Shown: positions 35,719 through 45,066, counted from the stretch's first letter. The stretch: DNA of 64,000 bases from Algoriphagus sp. (GCF_024305035.1 NZ_JAMWZB010000001.1:62001-126000); one strand, 5' to 3'. Notes: a model not told the origin generated them from the letters alone. Translations and numbers: made by a program.

Positions 35719-37005
35719 ATGAATTATCAGGAAACGCTCGATTTTTTGTATCAAGCGCTACCCATGTTTCAACGTGTGGGCGCTTCCGCATTCAAAAAGG
35801 ACTTATCAAATACGATCTTGCTTTGTGAATACCTTGGTCATCCTGAGCGGAAAATCAAGTCGGTTCATGTCGCAGGAACCAATGGCAAAGGGAGCTCTTC
35901 TCATGCCTTAGCCGCTGTTCTGCAAGCAGCCGGATATAAAACAGGACTGTATACCTCACCTCATTTAAAATCATTTACTGAGCGAATTCGAATTAATGGA
36001 ATGGAAATTCCAAAAGCAGAAGTCGTTTCCTTTGTTTCCTCTCATAGGCAATTTTTAGAAGCGTTGGCTCCCAGTTTTTTTGAAATGACTGTAGGTATGG
36101 CTTTTTGGTATTTTGCCAAGGAGCAAGTCGATATCGCAGTGGTAGAAGTAGGTATGGGAGGAAGGCTAGATAGCACCAATGTGCTTCATCCCACGCTTTC
36201 ACTCATTACCAATATTGGTTGGGATCACATGCAGTTTCTCGGAGATACCTTAGCGAAAATCGCATACGAAAAAGCAGGAATTATCAAAAAAAATACGCCT
36301 GTGGTTATCAGTCAAACACAAGTTGAAACCACACCTGTATTTACTCAAGTTGCCCAAGAAAATAAATCTTCTATTTACTTTTCCGATCAAATCTGGAAAG
36401 TAAAGAAAATAGGAAATCTTGCCGGTCAAGCCATCTTTGAGGTTCAAAACCGAAAAGAAAAGAAGGAAGTGAGTTTTGGATTATTGGGGGATTATCAACG
36501 GTTTAATTTGCCGGGGATTCTGGAGTCCATCGATCAATTGAGAAATTTAGGTTGGGAGATTTCGGATTTAGCGGTCAAGAAAGGCTTAGCTCAAGTAAGT
36601 GATCTCACCGGTTTGAAAGGCAGGTGGCAGATTTTAAGTGAGAATCCTAGGATAATTGCCGACACCGGGCATAATGAACCGGGAATTCGGGAAATTCTCA
36701 GTCAATTGAAAACCTATTCCTTTCAAAAACTCTGGATGGTATTGGGAATGGTGCAGGACAAGGACATCAGCAAGATTCTTCAACTGCTGCCCAAAGACGC
36801 CACTTATGTTTTTTGCCAAGCTCAAATCCCTCGAGCGCTTGAGGCCGAAGAGCTTGCTTTGCAGGCCAAAAACTTTGGTTTGTCAGGTCAGGTCATTCCC
36901 GATGTCAACCAGGCCTTGAATTTTGCTCGAAAAAATGCTGGGAAAGATGATTTGATATTTATCGGAGGGAGTACTTTTGTGGTCGCAGAAATAGAAGAGC
37001 TTTAG
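35719..37005 (+). CDS. folC: Bifunctional folylpolyglutamate/dihydrofolate synthase
   Basis: 428 residues. GTNGKGS at 53-59 is the ATP P-loop, YTSPHLKSFTERIRING the substrate loop, and VGMGGRLDSTNV a family signature; IADTGHNEPGIREI lies in the C-terminal ligase domain. It adds glutamate to dihydropteroate and folates in the cytoplasm. The start is 4 bp after the end of the TonB-like gene and the next gene trmB begins 1 bp after its stop, so all are probably in one transcript. FolC and FolA (at 49.2-49.7 kb) are in the same window but far apart. Confidence 0.93.
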   Translation: MNYQETLDFLYQALPMFQRVGASAFKKDLSNTILLCEYLGHPERKIKSVHVAGTNGKGSSSHALAAVLQAAGYKTGLYTSPHLKSFTERIRINGMEIPKAEVVSFVSSHRQFLEALAPSFFEMTVGMAFWYFAKEQVDIAVVEVGMGGRLDSTNVLHPTLSLITNIGWDHMQFLGDTLAKIAYEKAGIIKKNTPVVISQTQVETTPVFTQVAQENKSSIYFSDQIWKVKKIGNLAGQAIFEVQNRKEKKEVSFGLLGDYQRFNLPGILESIDQLRNLGWEISDLAVKKGLAQVSDLTGLKGRWQILSENPRIIADTGHNEPGIREILSQLKTYSFQKLWMVLGMVQDKDISKILQLLPKDATYVFCQAQIPRALEAEELALQAKNFGLSGQVIPDVNQALNFARKNAGKDDLIFIGGSTFVVAEIEEL

Positions 37006-37006
37006 C

Positions 37007-37672
37007 ATGAGTAGAAAAAAACTGGTTCGCTTTAAACAGAACGAACTCAATCCCAACGTTATACAAGATGGAAAACCTATTTTTGAAACGATTAAAGGAA
37101 ATTGGAATGAGTTGCAGTTTTTAAATTCAAACCCCATAGTCGTTGAACTTGCTTGTGGACGTGGAGAATTTGCTGTGGGTTTGGCGCGCGTTTTCCCTCA
37201 ATACAATTTTATCGGAGTAGATATTAAAGGTAGCCGAATTTGGAAAGGAAGCACTACGGCAACCGAGGAAGGGATCCAAAATGTGGCTTTTCTCCGAACT
37301 CAAATTCAGCAATTGGATCAATTTTTTGATCAGGAAGAGATTTCTGAGCTATGGATTACTTTTCCGGATCCCTTCCCACGGGATGGCGATGAGAAGCGGA
37401 GATTGACTTCTGCTAAATTTCTGGAAATGTATAAACCCTTGATCAAAGCAGGAGGAACTATCCACTTCAAAACTGACAATACCGGACTATTTGATTACAG
37501 TTTGGAGCTATTCCAATCCCGATCCGATATCGAAGTTTTGGGATTCACGCACGATTTTTACCAAAGTGAGTGGAAGGACGATCACTTCGGGATTCAAACC
37601 CGCTATGAGAAACTATTTTCCGAAAAAGGAGAGAAAATCAAATACCTGAAATTTCGCTTCAAACCAGAATAA
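37007..37672 (+). CDS. trmB: tRNA (guanine46-N7)-methyltransferase
   Basis: 221 residues. VVELACGRGEFAVGLA (44-59) is the SAM-binding motif I, FIGVDIKGSRIWKG follows it, and ITFPDPFPRDGDEKRRL is the family's signature near the active site; HFKTDNTGLFDYS is also conserved. It methylates G46 of tRNAs in the variable loop. It is the last gene of the co-directional cluster beginning at holA and is convergent with the histidine kinase gene (5 bp between stops). Confidence 0.93.
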   Translation: MSRKKLVRFKQNELNPNVIQDGKPIFETIKGNWNELQFLNSNPIVVELACGRGEFAVGLARVFPQYNFIGVDIKGSRIWKGSTTATEEGIQNVAFLRTQIQQLDQFFDQEEISELWITFPDPFPRDGDEKRRLTSAKFLEMYKPLIKAGGTIHFKTDNTGLFDYSLELFQSRSDIEVLGFTHDFYQSEWKDDHFGIQTRYEKLFSEKGEKIKYLKFRFKPE

Positions 37673-37677
37673 CCGAA

Positions 37678-40059
37678 TCAAATCTTTCCTAATTGAATCG
37701 TTTCCAGGTAAAGCGCTTTAGCCGCTTTTTCCTTAAGGATTTCCGCATCTACGGGCTTATTCATGTAATCATCCATTCCGACGGCCTGCACTCTGTTTTT
37801 GCTGGTTTCGGTCGTATCTGCGGTAACAGCGATGATGGGGATTCCCTGATGGGTTTTTCCACCTTTACCTGACCGAATAGCCTGAGTGGCTTCATATCCA
37901 TCCATTTCGGGCATTTGAAGATCCATGAGGATGAGATCAAATTTTTGCTCATTAAGCAAATCCAAGGCTTCCAAACCATGATTGGCAAAGGCAAACGTCA
38001 CTCCACTCCATTTTTTCAGGATCGATTTAATCACCAATTGATTGACTCGATTATCTTCGACTACAAGAATTTTTTTACCCACCAGCATCTTATCAGCATC
38101 TCGTTTGATGGATTCCAATTTGTCGAGTGGGGCTTTTTCAAGGGTAAGTTTGATCGACACTTGTGTTCCTTTTTGCGGCAAGCTTTGGATCGCGATGTGC
38201 CCCTGATGTAAGTCAGTCAAGGCTTTGACGATACAAAGTCCCAAGCCAAAACCTCCAAATTTCCGCTTGTCATCCAATTGTTCCTGAATAAAGGACTCAA
38301 AAATCCGATCCAGCTTTTCGGGTTTGATTCCTACGCCTGTATCCTGTATTTCAAAAGCTAACTCTAGGGTATGTTCATTTTCATGAACTGCTGAAAGCAG
38401 GAGTTTGATTTCGCCTTCTTGTGTGAATTTTACCGCATTGTTTAGCACGTTTCCCAAAATCTGACGAAAGCGATTGACATCACCCAGAAGTTTTTCAGGA
38501 AGCGGAGCCCGCTCCTCGTACACATAACTGATATTTTTATCCCGTGCCTGCTGAAAAGTCAGTGCATTGAGTTCTCCGATGACTTTTCGGGTGGAAAAGA
38601 CCTTTTTATCCAAAACCAGTTCTCCTTTTTCAATTTTTGAATAGTCCAAAATGTCATCAATAGAGGAAAGTAAAGACAAGCTGGAGTACTTAATGACCTC
38701 GAGATTTTCTTTGATGGCCGAATCTTTGATTTCTCCCATAATGCTTTGGGAAAGTCCCAAAATCGCATTCAACGGAGTCCGGAGTTCATGACTGACATTT
38801 GACAGAAAAAAAGACTTGATTTCATTGCTCTCTTCAGACTGCTGTAGCGCCATCGTTTGGGCTTTTTCCTTTTCATTTCTTAAAATCCGGATCCGGTTTG
38901 CCATGGAGAGGGAAAGGAAGAGAATTTCGATCCCTGTCCCCAGTTTGGCGGAATTTTCAGTAATAAAGGAATTGGGGATCAAACTGAAATTGTTCAGAAT
39001 AAAAGTCACAAAACCAATCATCAATACCGTGATACCTACCGTAAAAAAGGGATCTGCAGGCTGCTTTTTATAATAACTGATACCCACGCCAATCAAGCAA
39101 AGCACGATCAATAAAAAGGCTAAGGCATTGACTAGTGGATAATAGTAGGGTCTGCCCGCATCGAAAATCAAAATGCCACCAATCAGGCCCAAAATGCTTA
39201 AATTGACTAGGGTGAAAATACGATTGAGCCCTTTTGAAAATTCCCTCAAACGAATATAGGTTTGGGTGTATCTTCCAAAAAGCAGGGCTGAAAGTGCCGC
39301 AAAGAGCAATAAACTGCGATCTGCAAACCAACTGGGTTCTTTGAGGATGTATTGAAAGAAGTACCCGTCCAGGGAAGAGTGAAGTAGTCCTACCGATACG
39401 ACATAGGCAGCATATAGGATAAAACTACGCTCTTTGATCCCAAAAAAGAAGAACAAGTAGGTAATGGCAGCCAAGCCGAGGAGCCCATAAAAAATCCCGA
39501 AAATCAACTGATCCTGATAGGTAGCCAGAACAAGGGCTGTATCATCATAGAGGTTGAGTGGAAGGTTGATGACTTCGCCATCACTTTGCAGTTTAAGGTA
39601 AAAGGCCTTGCTTTCTCTTGCTTCTAATTGGATCGGGAAAATTAATTTCCGATGCTCAAAGGCTCGAGCCCAAAATGGGATCATATCCCCATTTTCCTGA
39701 TAACTAATTATTTGACCATTTTTTATTTCAGCCAAATCTGCTCGATCGGTGATTGGTCTTGCCGATTCCAAAAATAGTTTTTGAGGGTGATTTTGCTCAT
39801 TTTTGAGTTCAAACCGGACCAGGTAAGTGTGATCGGTAAATCCTAAATTTTCATTGGGAGCAGATAATTTTTCAAAGTTGAAATCTCCCGCTCTGGAAAG
39901 GACTTCTTCTAATTCGAGATCTTCTGTTCCAAGGTCTAGGATTTCGGCATCCTGGTAAATCGAAAGTGGATAGCTTGTCGATGGATCATTGGCTTGATGT
40001 CCAAAACAACAACTAGCAGAAAGAAGGACTACCGAAAAAACGTTTAAAATAGAATTCAT
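37678..40059 (-). CDS. Hybrid sensor histidine kinase with 7TMR-DISM sensor and receiver domain
   Basis: 793 residues from the ATG at 40059, chosen because it opens into a signal peptide (MNSILNVFSVVLLSASCCFG). It has a periplasmic 7TMR-DISMED2-type domain (about 30-170), a seven-helix 7TMR-DISM membrane part (about 185-395), a HisKA domain with the phosphoacceptor H424 in SNVSHELRTPLN, an HATPase domain with N box (LNNAVKFTQEG) and DTGVGI, and a C-terminal receiver with D713 in LILMDLQMPEMDGYEATQAIR. No separate response regulator is adjacent. It lies 52 bp after the 3-hydroxyacyl-CoA dehydrogenase gene and could be part of that transcript. Confidence 0.92.
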   Translation of the reverse strand: MNSILNVFSVVLLSASCCFGHQANDPSTSYPLSIYQDAEILDLGTEDLELEEVLSRAGDFNFEKLSAPNENLGFTDHTYLVRFELKNEQNHPQKLFLESARPITDRADLAEIKNGQIISYQENGDMIPFWARAFEHRKLIFPIQLEARESKAFYLKLQSDGEVINLPLNLYDDTALVLATYQDQLIFGIFYGLLGLAAITYLFFFFGIKERSFILYAAYVVSVGLLHSSLDGYFFQYILKEPSWFADRSLLLFAALSALLFGRYTQTYIRLREFSKGLNRIFTLVNLSILGLIGGILIFDAGRPYYYPLVNALAFLLIVLCLIGVGISYYKKQPADPFFTVGITVLMIGFVTFILNNFSLIPNSFITENSAKLGTGIEILFLSLSMANRIRILRNEKEKAQTMALQQSEESNEIKSFFLSNVSHELRTPLNAILGLSQSIMGEIKDSAIKENLEVIKYSSLSLLSSIDDILDYSKIEKGELVLDKKVFSTRKVIGELNALTFQQARDKNISYVYEERAPLPEKLLGDVNRFRQILGNVLNNAVKFTQEGEIKLLLSAVHENEHTLELAFEIQDTGVGIKPEKLDRIFESFIQEQLDDKRKFGGFGLGLCIVKALTDLHQGHIAIQSLPQKGTQVSIKLTLEKAPLDKLESIKRDADKMLVGKKILVVEDNRVNQLVIKSILKKWSGVTFAFANHGLEALDLLNEQKFDLILMDLQMPEMDGYEATQAIRSGKGGKTHQGIPIIAVTADTTETSKNRVQAVGMDDYMNKPVDAEILKEKAAKALYLETIQLGKI

Positions 40060-40111
40060 AATAGGGTGATCAAAGCGATAGCTCATTTACGAAGGTTCTA
40101 GCCCTGGTGGA

Positions 40112-40987
40112 TTAAATTAAGAAATTAGGTTTTTTGTATTCGGGATTGGGATAGTGGTAAAATCCAGCTCCGGATTTTTCCCCTAACTTCCCTTGATCAA
40201 TATAGGTTTTTAAAAGACCGGCAAAGGCCTGAGAAGCAGAGTCTTTTCGTGCTTTGGTGACGAGCCAAGCGGTGTCTAAGCCTATTGAGTCGAGAATTCC
40301 AAACGGACCCATGGGTAGGTGAAAATTCACCATCCAAGATCGATCAATATCTTCCAGGCTAGCTACTTCTCCAGTCAGAAGTTTTCCTGCGGCTCCGATT
40401 AAGGCAATCAGCATACTATTGAAAATATATCCTGGATTTTCCTTTTTGACCAGGACGGGAACCTGATTGAGTGATTTTCCAAATCTTTCTAAAATAGGGA
40501 TCAAATCGGGGTCGGTGGCAGAATGCGGCATAATATCTATCACTCTGGCGTAAAACACATCATGAAAATGAAGGGCACAGAATTTCTCAGGACGACCCGA
40601 AGCCTCCGCCAATTGAGAAGGGAGAAGATAGGAGGTATTGGTAGTGAAAAGCGTGTGATTGGGGGCAATTTCTCCTATTTTTCGCCAGACCTCAAGCTTT
40701 ACATCCAAGTCTTCTGTCACACTTTCATTAATGATATCAGCTTGAAGGATAGCTTTTTCCATAGCTGAGGTAAAAAGAACCCGAGAAAGGATTTTCTCTG
40801 TAGGCTCCTGAATTTTTTCAGTCTTTTCCAGTTGAAGTAAAATCCCTTTCATAACCTGAAAAGAGTTTGACAGCGCTTTTTCCTGAATATCAAAAATCCC
40901 CACCTGATAGCCTGAAATGGCCGCTTGCAAGGCTACTCGTGAGCCAAGCGTGCCTGCTCCTAAAATTCCTACGTTTTTAATTTCCAT
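40112..40987 (-). CDS. 3-hydroxyacyl-CoA dehydrogenase, short form
   Basis: 291 residues with an N-terminal NAD-binding motif GILGAGTLGSRVA (8-20), the catalytic-region strand LHFHDVFYARVIDI (with His in the usual HFFNPV position) and a C-terminal dimerisation domain containing GPFGILDSIGLDTAWLV and KSGAGFYHYPNP. It oxidises 3-hydroxyacyl-CoA to 3-oxoacyl-CoA with NAD, the next step after a 4-hydroxyacyl-CoA has been moved to a 3-hydroxyacyl-CoA. It starts 1 bp after the APH-kinase stop and is the last gene of the four-gene operon. The substrate chain length is not clear. Confidence 0.88.
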   Translation of the reverse strand: MEIKNVGILGAGTLGSRVALQAAISGYQVGIFDIQEKALSNSFQVMKGILLQLEKTEKIQEPTEKILSRVLFTSAMEKAILQADIINESVTEDLDVKLEVWRKIGEIAPNHTLFTTNTSYLLPSQLAEASGRPEKFCALHFHDVFYARVIDIMPHSATDPDLIPILERFGKSLNQVPVLVKKENPGYIFNSMLIALIGAAGKLLTGEVASLEDIDRSWMVNFHLPMGPFGILDSIGLDTAWLVTKARKDSASQAFAGLLKTYIDQGKLGEKSGAGFYHYPNPEYKKPNFLI

Positions 40988-40988
40988 G

Positions 40989-42017
40989 TTATATTCTTTC
41001 TGTTCGAATGCTGGTTTGGGCGAGTTTGCCCGCTGCTTTGACTACCTCGATGAGCGGCGCAAATCGGGAATCGTTCGCCTGTCCTAATTTGTATCGCTTA
41101 TAAATTTGTTGGGCAATTCCAGCTACTTTGAAAAGCCCAAATACATAGTAAAAAAGCATGTTTTCTAGCGTATGTTTGCTGTTTTTTTCATAGTAGGTGA
41201 GGACTTCCTGTCGGGTGAGATTGCCTGAATAATGACTGGCATTGAAAAGCTTGAGAATAGGAGGGTCTTGGTCTTCTGACCAATAAGCTAAGCTTGTCCC
41301 TAAATCCATCAAGGGATCGCCGACAGTGGCCATTTCCCAGTCAAGTACCGCTTTGACTTGAATCCCGTCCAATAGATCCAGAACCAAATTGTCGTACTTG
41401 TAATCGTTGTGAATGAACGAAACATCCGTGCTGTTGGGAAGATGATCGTGTAGCCAATGGGCTACTTTTTCCAATTCCGGAATTTGATCAGTTTTGGCAG
41501 CCTGATACCGCTTGGTCCATCCGATCACTTGCCGCTCCACATAGCCTTTCGGCTTTCCCAAATCAATCAAGCCGGATCTCCGCAAATCCAACTCATGGAG
41601 GTCAAGTAGGGAATCGAGCGTTTGGATTGAAAGTTTTTGAAAATCTTTGGAAGTGAGTTTTTCGATTAGAGAAGAATTTGCTCGCAGGATCTTGCCTTCA
41701 ATAAACTCCATGATGAAAAAAGGAGCTCCCAAAACCGCCTCATTTTCCTCCAGATAGATAACTTTTGGACTTTTGGAATAGCCGGCTTTTTCCAGGGATT
41801 GGAGCACCTTATATTCCCGCACCATGTCGTGAGCGGTGCTGATTTTGTATCCATGCGGTGGTCTTCGCAGCGCAAACTTTTGTTGACCGAAAGTCAATTC
41901 ATAAGTTAGGTTGGAATAGCCACCAGATAAGGGGCTGATTTTGATCTGATCGGGATCCCAATTAAGCTTTTCCTGGAGTCTTTTCGTTAATTGATCAATT
42001 TTTTGTCCAGAAATCAT
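40989..42017 (-). CDS. APH-type phosphotransferase (ACAD10/11 kinase-like)
   Basis: 342 residues of the aminoglycoside-phosphotransferase/choline-kinase fold. The catalytic loop HNDYKYDN (203-210, D205, N210), metal-binding DWE (226-228) and GDP (233-235), and the Lys-containing strand QQKFALRRPPHG are all in place. In animals this domain is fused to acyl-CoA dehydrogenase as ACAD10/ACAD11, and in Pseudomonas the separate LvaA kinase phosphorylates 4-hydroxyacyl-CoA. Its ATG overlaps the stop of the acyl-CoA dehydrogenase gene by 4 bp (ATGA), so the two are translationally coupled. Antibiotic resistance is not suggested by the setting. Confidence 0.87.
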   Translation of the reverse strand: MISGQKIDQLTKRLQEKLNWDPDQIKISPLSGGYSNLTYELTFGQQKFALRRPPHGYKISTAHDMVREYKVLQSLEKAGYSKSPKVIYLEENEAVLGAPFFIMEFIEGKILRANSSLIEKLTSKDFQKLSIQTLDSLLDLHELDLRRSGLIDLGKPKGYVERQVIGWTKRYQAAKTDQIPELEKVAHWLHDHLPNSTDVSFIHNDYKYDNLVLDLLDGIQVKAVLDWEMATVGDPLMDLGTSLAYWSEDQDPPILKLFNASHYSGNLTRQEVLTYYEKNSKHTLENMLFYYVFGLFKVAGIAQQIYKRYKLGQANDSRFAPLIEVVKAAGKLAQTSIRTERI

Positions 42018-43222
42018 GACTGATACTTTTTGAGAATACTTCTGGACAAAGCTGCTTTGTGCACCTCATCTGGGCCATCGTAAATCCGAGCACCTCGCTC
42101 ATGTCTATACCAGAATGAAAGTAAGGTGTCATCGGTGAGGCCCAGCGCTCCATGAACTTGAATCGCTCGGTCAATTACCTTGGTCAGTACATTGGCTACA
42201 AAAAATTTGATGGTGGATATCTCTTCTTTGACTGCTTTGGCCCCGTGAATTTGCACGTTTTTGGCCGTGTCCAACACCATCAGCCGGCTGGCATTGATTT
42301 CGGCACGGCTTTCTGCAATCCAGTTTTGAATACTCTGTTTCTCTGATAAGGGTTTTTGGGGACTGAGCATCCGATGAGCGGCGCGCCTACACATCAGATC
42401 AAAGGCCCGTTCACAAATCCCAATCCAGCGCATGCAGTGATGAATTCGTCCTGGCCCCAGCCGCTCTTGAGCTAATTTAAACCCCATACCTTCAGTGCCA
42501 ATCAAGTTTTCCTTTGGTACTTGGCAATTCTCAAACAGTATCTCTCCATGAGAAAGGTAATCTTCTCCCGATTCTCCCATCACAGGAATATTTCTTAAAA
42601 GCTTAAATCCCGGAGTATCCAGCGGAACGATAATCATACTTGCCCGCTCGTAGGGTGAGGTGGCTTCTGGATTGGTCACAGCCATAACAATGGTAAACCG
42701 AGCCCCATCCGCCCCGGTCGTAAACCATTTTCTCCCATTGATGACATAGTCGTTTCCTTCCAGAATTGCACTGGTGCTCAGGTTTACAGGATTGCTTCCG
42801 GCATTTTCGGGTTCAGTCATGGCGAAGCAACTGCGGATTTCTCCTTTTTGAAGCGGATGCAAAAAGTTCACTTTTTGCGAATCAGATCCAAAATGGCTTA
42901 ACAATTCCATATTTCCGATATCCGGCGCATGGCAGTTGAAAATATAATGCCCTATCGGGCTTTGACCCAAAACCTCCGATATGTAGGCAAATTCAAGAAG
43001 GTTTAACCCCAAACCTCCTTCTTTCTCACTGAGGTGAGGATTGAAAAGGTTATTCAATTTGGCTTTTTTTCGTAGCTCATTCAGTTGAGGTAAAAAGGAG
43101 CGAAAAGGTCCGTTGACCACCTGAAGGTCGATGGGGAAAAGCTGGCTCTCGACAAAATCCCGATACGTTTGGATCAGCTCAGGTAAACCTTTTCTCAGGC
43201 TGATATTTGGTGAGGCATGCAT
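42014..43222 (-). CDS. Acyl-CoA dehydrogenase of the ACAD10/11-like group
   Basis: 402 residues from the ATG at 43222 (MHASPNISLRKG), chosen over an in-frame TTG two codons earlier. It has the FAD-binding CFAMTEPENAGSNP and WFTTGADGARFTIVMAV and, near the C terminus, YDGPDEVH (381-388) in place of the usual IYEGTxEI. That signature is typical of the ACAD10/11 group, which acts with an APH-type kinase on 4-hydroxyacyl-CoA. The product is an FAD flavoprotein in the cytosol. The SDR gene stops 2 bp upstream and the kinase gene overlaps by 4 bp. Confidence 0.9.
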   Translation of the reverse strand: MHASPNISLRKGLPELIQTYRDFVESQLFPIDLQVVNGPFRSFLPQLNELRKKAKLNNLFNPHLSEKEGGLGLNLLEFAYISEVLGQSPIGHYIFNCHAPDIGNMELLSHFGSDSQKVNFLHPLQKGEIRSCFAMTEPENAGSNPVNLSTSAILEGNDYVINGRKWFTTGADGARFTIVMAVTNPEATSPYERASMIIVPLDTPGFKLLRNIPVMGESGEDYLSHGEILFENCQVPKENLIGTEGMGFKLAQERLGPGRIHHCMRWIGICERAFDLMCRRAAHRMLSPQKPLSEKQSIQNWIAESRAEINASRLMVLDTAKNVQIHGAKAVKEEISTIKFFVANVLTKVIDRAIQVHGALGLTDDTLLSFWYRHERGARIYDGPDEVHKAALSRSILKKYQS

Positions 43223-43224
43223 AA

Positions 43225-43992
43225 TCAAATCGTAAAACCGCCATCGGCTGTAAGGATGGCGCCTGTGGTATAGGAAGAGGCGGGAGAGGCGAGAAACAAA
43301 GCCATGGCTCCGATTTCATGGGCTGTTCCGGCGCGTTTGATGACGAGTTGCTTTAGGATCATATCCATGATTTTGTCATTGGACCAAAGAGCTTCGGAAA
43401 ACTTAGTCTGAATCAGTCCTGGGCAAATCGCATTGACTCGAATTTTGGCATCTCCCCATTCTTTGGCATAGACTTTCGTGAGCGAAATCAAAGCAGCTTT
43501 GCTGACCGAATAAATTCCCAAACCTGTTTCTGGCGAAAGTCCTCCAATTGAGCTGATATTGATGACTGAAGCGCTAGCTGATTCTCTCAAATAAGGAAAG
43601 CAGAGCCGTGTCAATTCAAAGGGGGCTTTCACATTGACGTCCATAATCTTATCAAATGCTTCGAGGCTAGTTTCGTGAACAGGCCCAAAAACAGGGTTAC
43701 TTGCCGCATTATTGACCAAAATGTCGATTTGTCCATATTTGGAGACGCTTTTCTCCACTAAAGCAGGAAGCTCCTCCATATTTCCCACATTGCAGGCAAT
43801 TCCTGTAGCCTCATATCCTTTGGCTTTGAGCTGCTCTGCTTTCTCATCGAGTGCCTCTTGTTTTCGGGAACTGATAATGACTTTGGCACCTGCGGCAGCA
43901 AAAATTTCTGCAATTCCATATCCAATTCCTTTGCTTGCTCCGGTGATTAATGCTACTTTATCCTGAAGCGAAAAAACGGTTGATAAATCCAT
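43225..43992 (-). CDS. SDR-family dehydrogenase heading the acyl-CoA operon
   Basis: 255 residues, a classical short-chain dehydrogenase: GASKGIG at 18-24, NNAA at 94-97, Ser (NISS at 145-148), Y161 and K165 (YSVSK). The C-terminal GAILTADGGFTI is typical. It is the first gene of the four-gene operon (SDR, acyl-CoA dehydrogenase, APH kinase, 3-hydroxyacyl-CoA dehydrogenase). By analogy with LvaD, it may reduce a 4-oxoacyl-CoA to the 4-hydroxy form, but from sequence alone the substrate is undetermined. Confidence 0.9.
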   Translation of the reverse strand: MDLSTVFSLQDKVALITGASKGIGYGIAEIFAAAGAKVIISSRKQEALDEKAEQLKAKGYEATGIACNVGNMEELPALVEKSVSKYGQIDILVNNAASNPVFGPVHETSLEAFDKIMDVNVKAPFELTRLCFPYLRESASASVINISSIGGLSPETGLGIYSVSKAALISLTKVYAKEWGDAKIRVNAICPGLIQTKFSEALWSNDKIMDMILKQLVIKRAGTAHEIGAMALFLASPASSYTTGAILTADGGFTI

Positions 43993-44017
43993 TGAATGTC
44001 GGGTTAGAATGTCTTTG

Positions 44018-44084
44018 CTTAAGTTAAAGAAAAAATAACCCGATTGACGATTATCAGAAGGTATATTTAAAGTTTAACCTTAAG
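44018..44084. promoter_or_regulatory. Inverted repeat in the divergent region of the acyl-CoA operon
   Basis: CTTAAGTTAAA (44018-44028) and TTTAACCTTAAG (44073-44084) are near-perfect inverse copies, about 44 nt apart, between the SDR operon and the divergent oxidoreductase gene. This could be a looping pair of operator half-sites, or chance in an AT-rich region. Confidence 0.35.
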
Positions 44085-44097
44085 AAAAAACGAAGAA

Positions 44098-45066
44098 ATG
44101 AAAGAACTTATTTTTGAAGAAACCGGGATGCCTGAAGAGGTTTTGAAAATCAAAGAATCCGAAAGGCCTATACCCAAGGAGCACGAGATACTGGTCAAGG
44201 TGACGGCTCGGAATATCAATCCATCCGATATCATGTTTATCCGTGGCATGTACGGGATCAATCCTGTTTTGCCGAGCAGTGCGGGATTTGAAGCCTGTGG
44301 AGTAGTTGAAAAAGCAGACCAAGCGGGAAAGTTTGAAGAAGGCACCCGAGTCATGTTTACCACCATCGGAACTTGGCGGGAATACGTGGCCGTCCCGGCT
44401 GCAGGTGCGATACCAGTACCCGAGCAAATGCCAGATGAAATTGCCTGTCAGGCTTTTGTCAATCCTATGACCGCCTATGGCATGATTGAAAAATCCGGAT
44501 TGAAGGAAGGGGATTGGTTACTGATTACTGCCGGGGCCTCGGCTTTCGGCAAATTTGCGATCCAACTGGCCAAAGAAAAGGGAATTAAAGTAGCCGCTAC
44601 AGTCAGGCAAGAGGAGCAAAAGGACTATTTGAAGAAAATAGGAGCCGATCTGGTGATCAATACCGAAAAGGAAAAGCTTCAAAAAGTCATTGGCGAGCAT
44701 TGCCAGGAAGGAGTACATGTGGTATTTGATGCGGTGGGAGGAGCGTTGGGAGCACGGGCACTGTCAAGCTTGAGAAAAAAGGGGAGAATGCTGGTTTTTG
44801 GAGCTTTGGCTTTGGAAAATATGCCGATCAATAGTGGTTTGTTGATTTTCAAGGGCTTGACCATCGAGGGTTTTTGGCTGAGTAGCTGGATGGAAGAGAT
44901 TGATTCCAAAACCCGTTCGCAGGCTTTTTTAAAGGTATTTGGTTTTTTGATGAAGGAGGATTCGCAGATTGATATCGCCGGTAAGTTTCCTTTGCACAGT
45001 TTCAAAGAAGCCTTGACAGCATACAATCTTCCTGGAAGAAACGGAAAAATTCTGCTGATTGGTTAA
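44098..45066 (+). CDS. Quinone oxidoreductase / enoyl reductase-like zinc-free MDR protein
   Basis: 322 residues of the medium-chain dehydrogenase family without zinc ligands: INPSDIMFIRGMYGINPVLPSSAGFEACGVV in the N-terminal part, then the NADPH motif TAGASAFGKFAIQLAKEKG (residues about 143-161) and VVFDAVGG. It resembles NADPH:quinone reductases and mitochondrial-type trans-2-enoyl-CoA reductases (MECR). The latter would fit a role beside the divergent acyl-CoA operon, but the assignment between these is uncertain. It is transcribed away from the SDR operon. Confidence 0.83.
   Translation: MKELIFEETGMPEEVLKIKESERPIPKEHEILVKVTARNINPSDIMFIRGMYGINPVLPSSAGFEACGVVEKADQAGKFEEGTRVMFTTIGTWREYVAVPAAGAIPVPEQMPDEIACQAFVNPMTAYGMIEKSGLKEGDWLLITAGASAFGKFAIQLAKEKGIKVAATVRQEEQKDYLKKIGADLVINTEKEKLQKVIGEHCQEGVHVVFDAVGGALGARALSSLRKKGRMLVFGALALENMPINSGLLIFKGLTIEGFWLSSWMEEIDSKTRSQAFLKVFGFLMKEDSQIDIAGKFPLHSFKEALTAYNLPGRNGKILLIG

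Noticed and set aside
40989..42017. Antibiotic-resistance aminoglycoside kinase
   Set aside because: The fold is APH-like, but the gene is embedded with acyl-CoA genes and is ACAD10/11-kinase-like.
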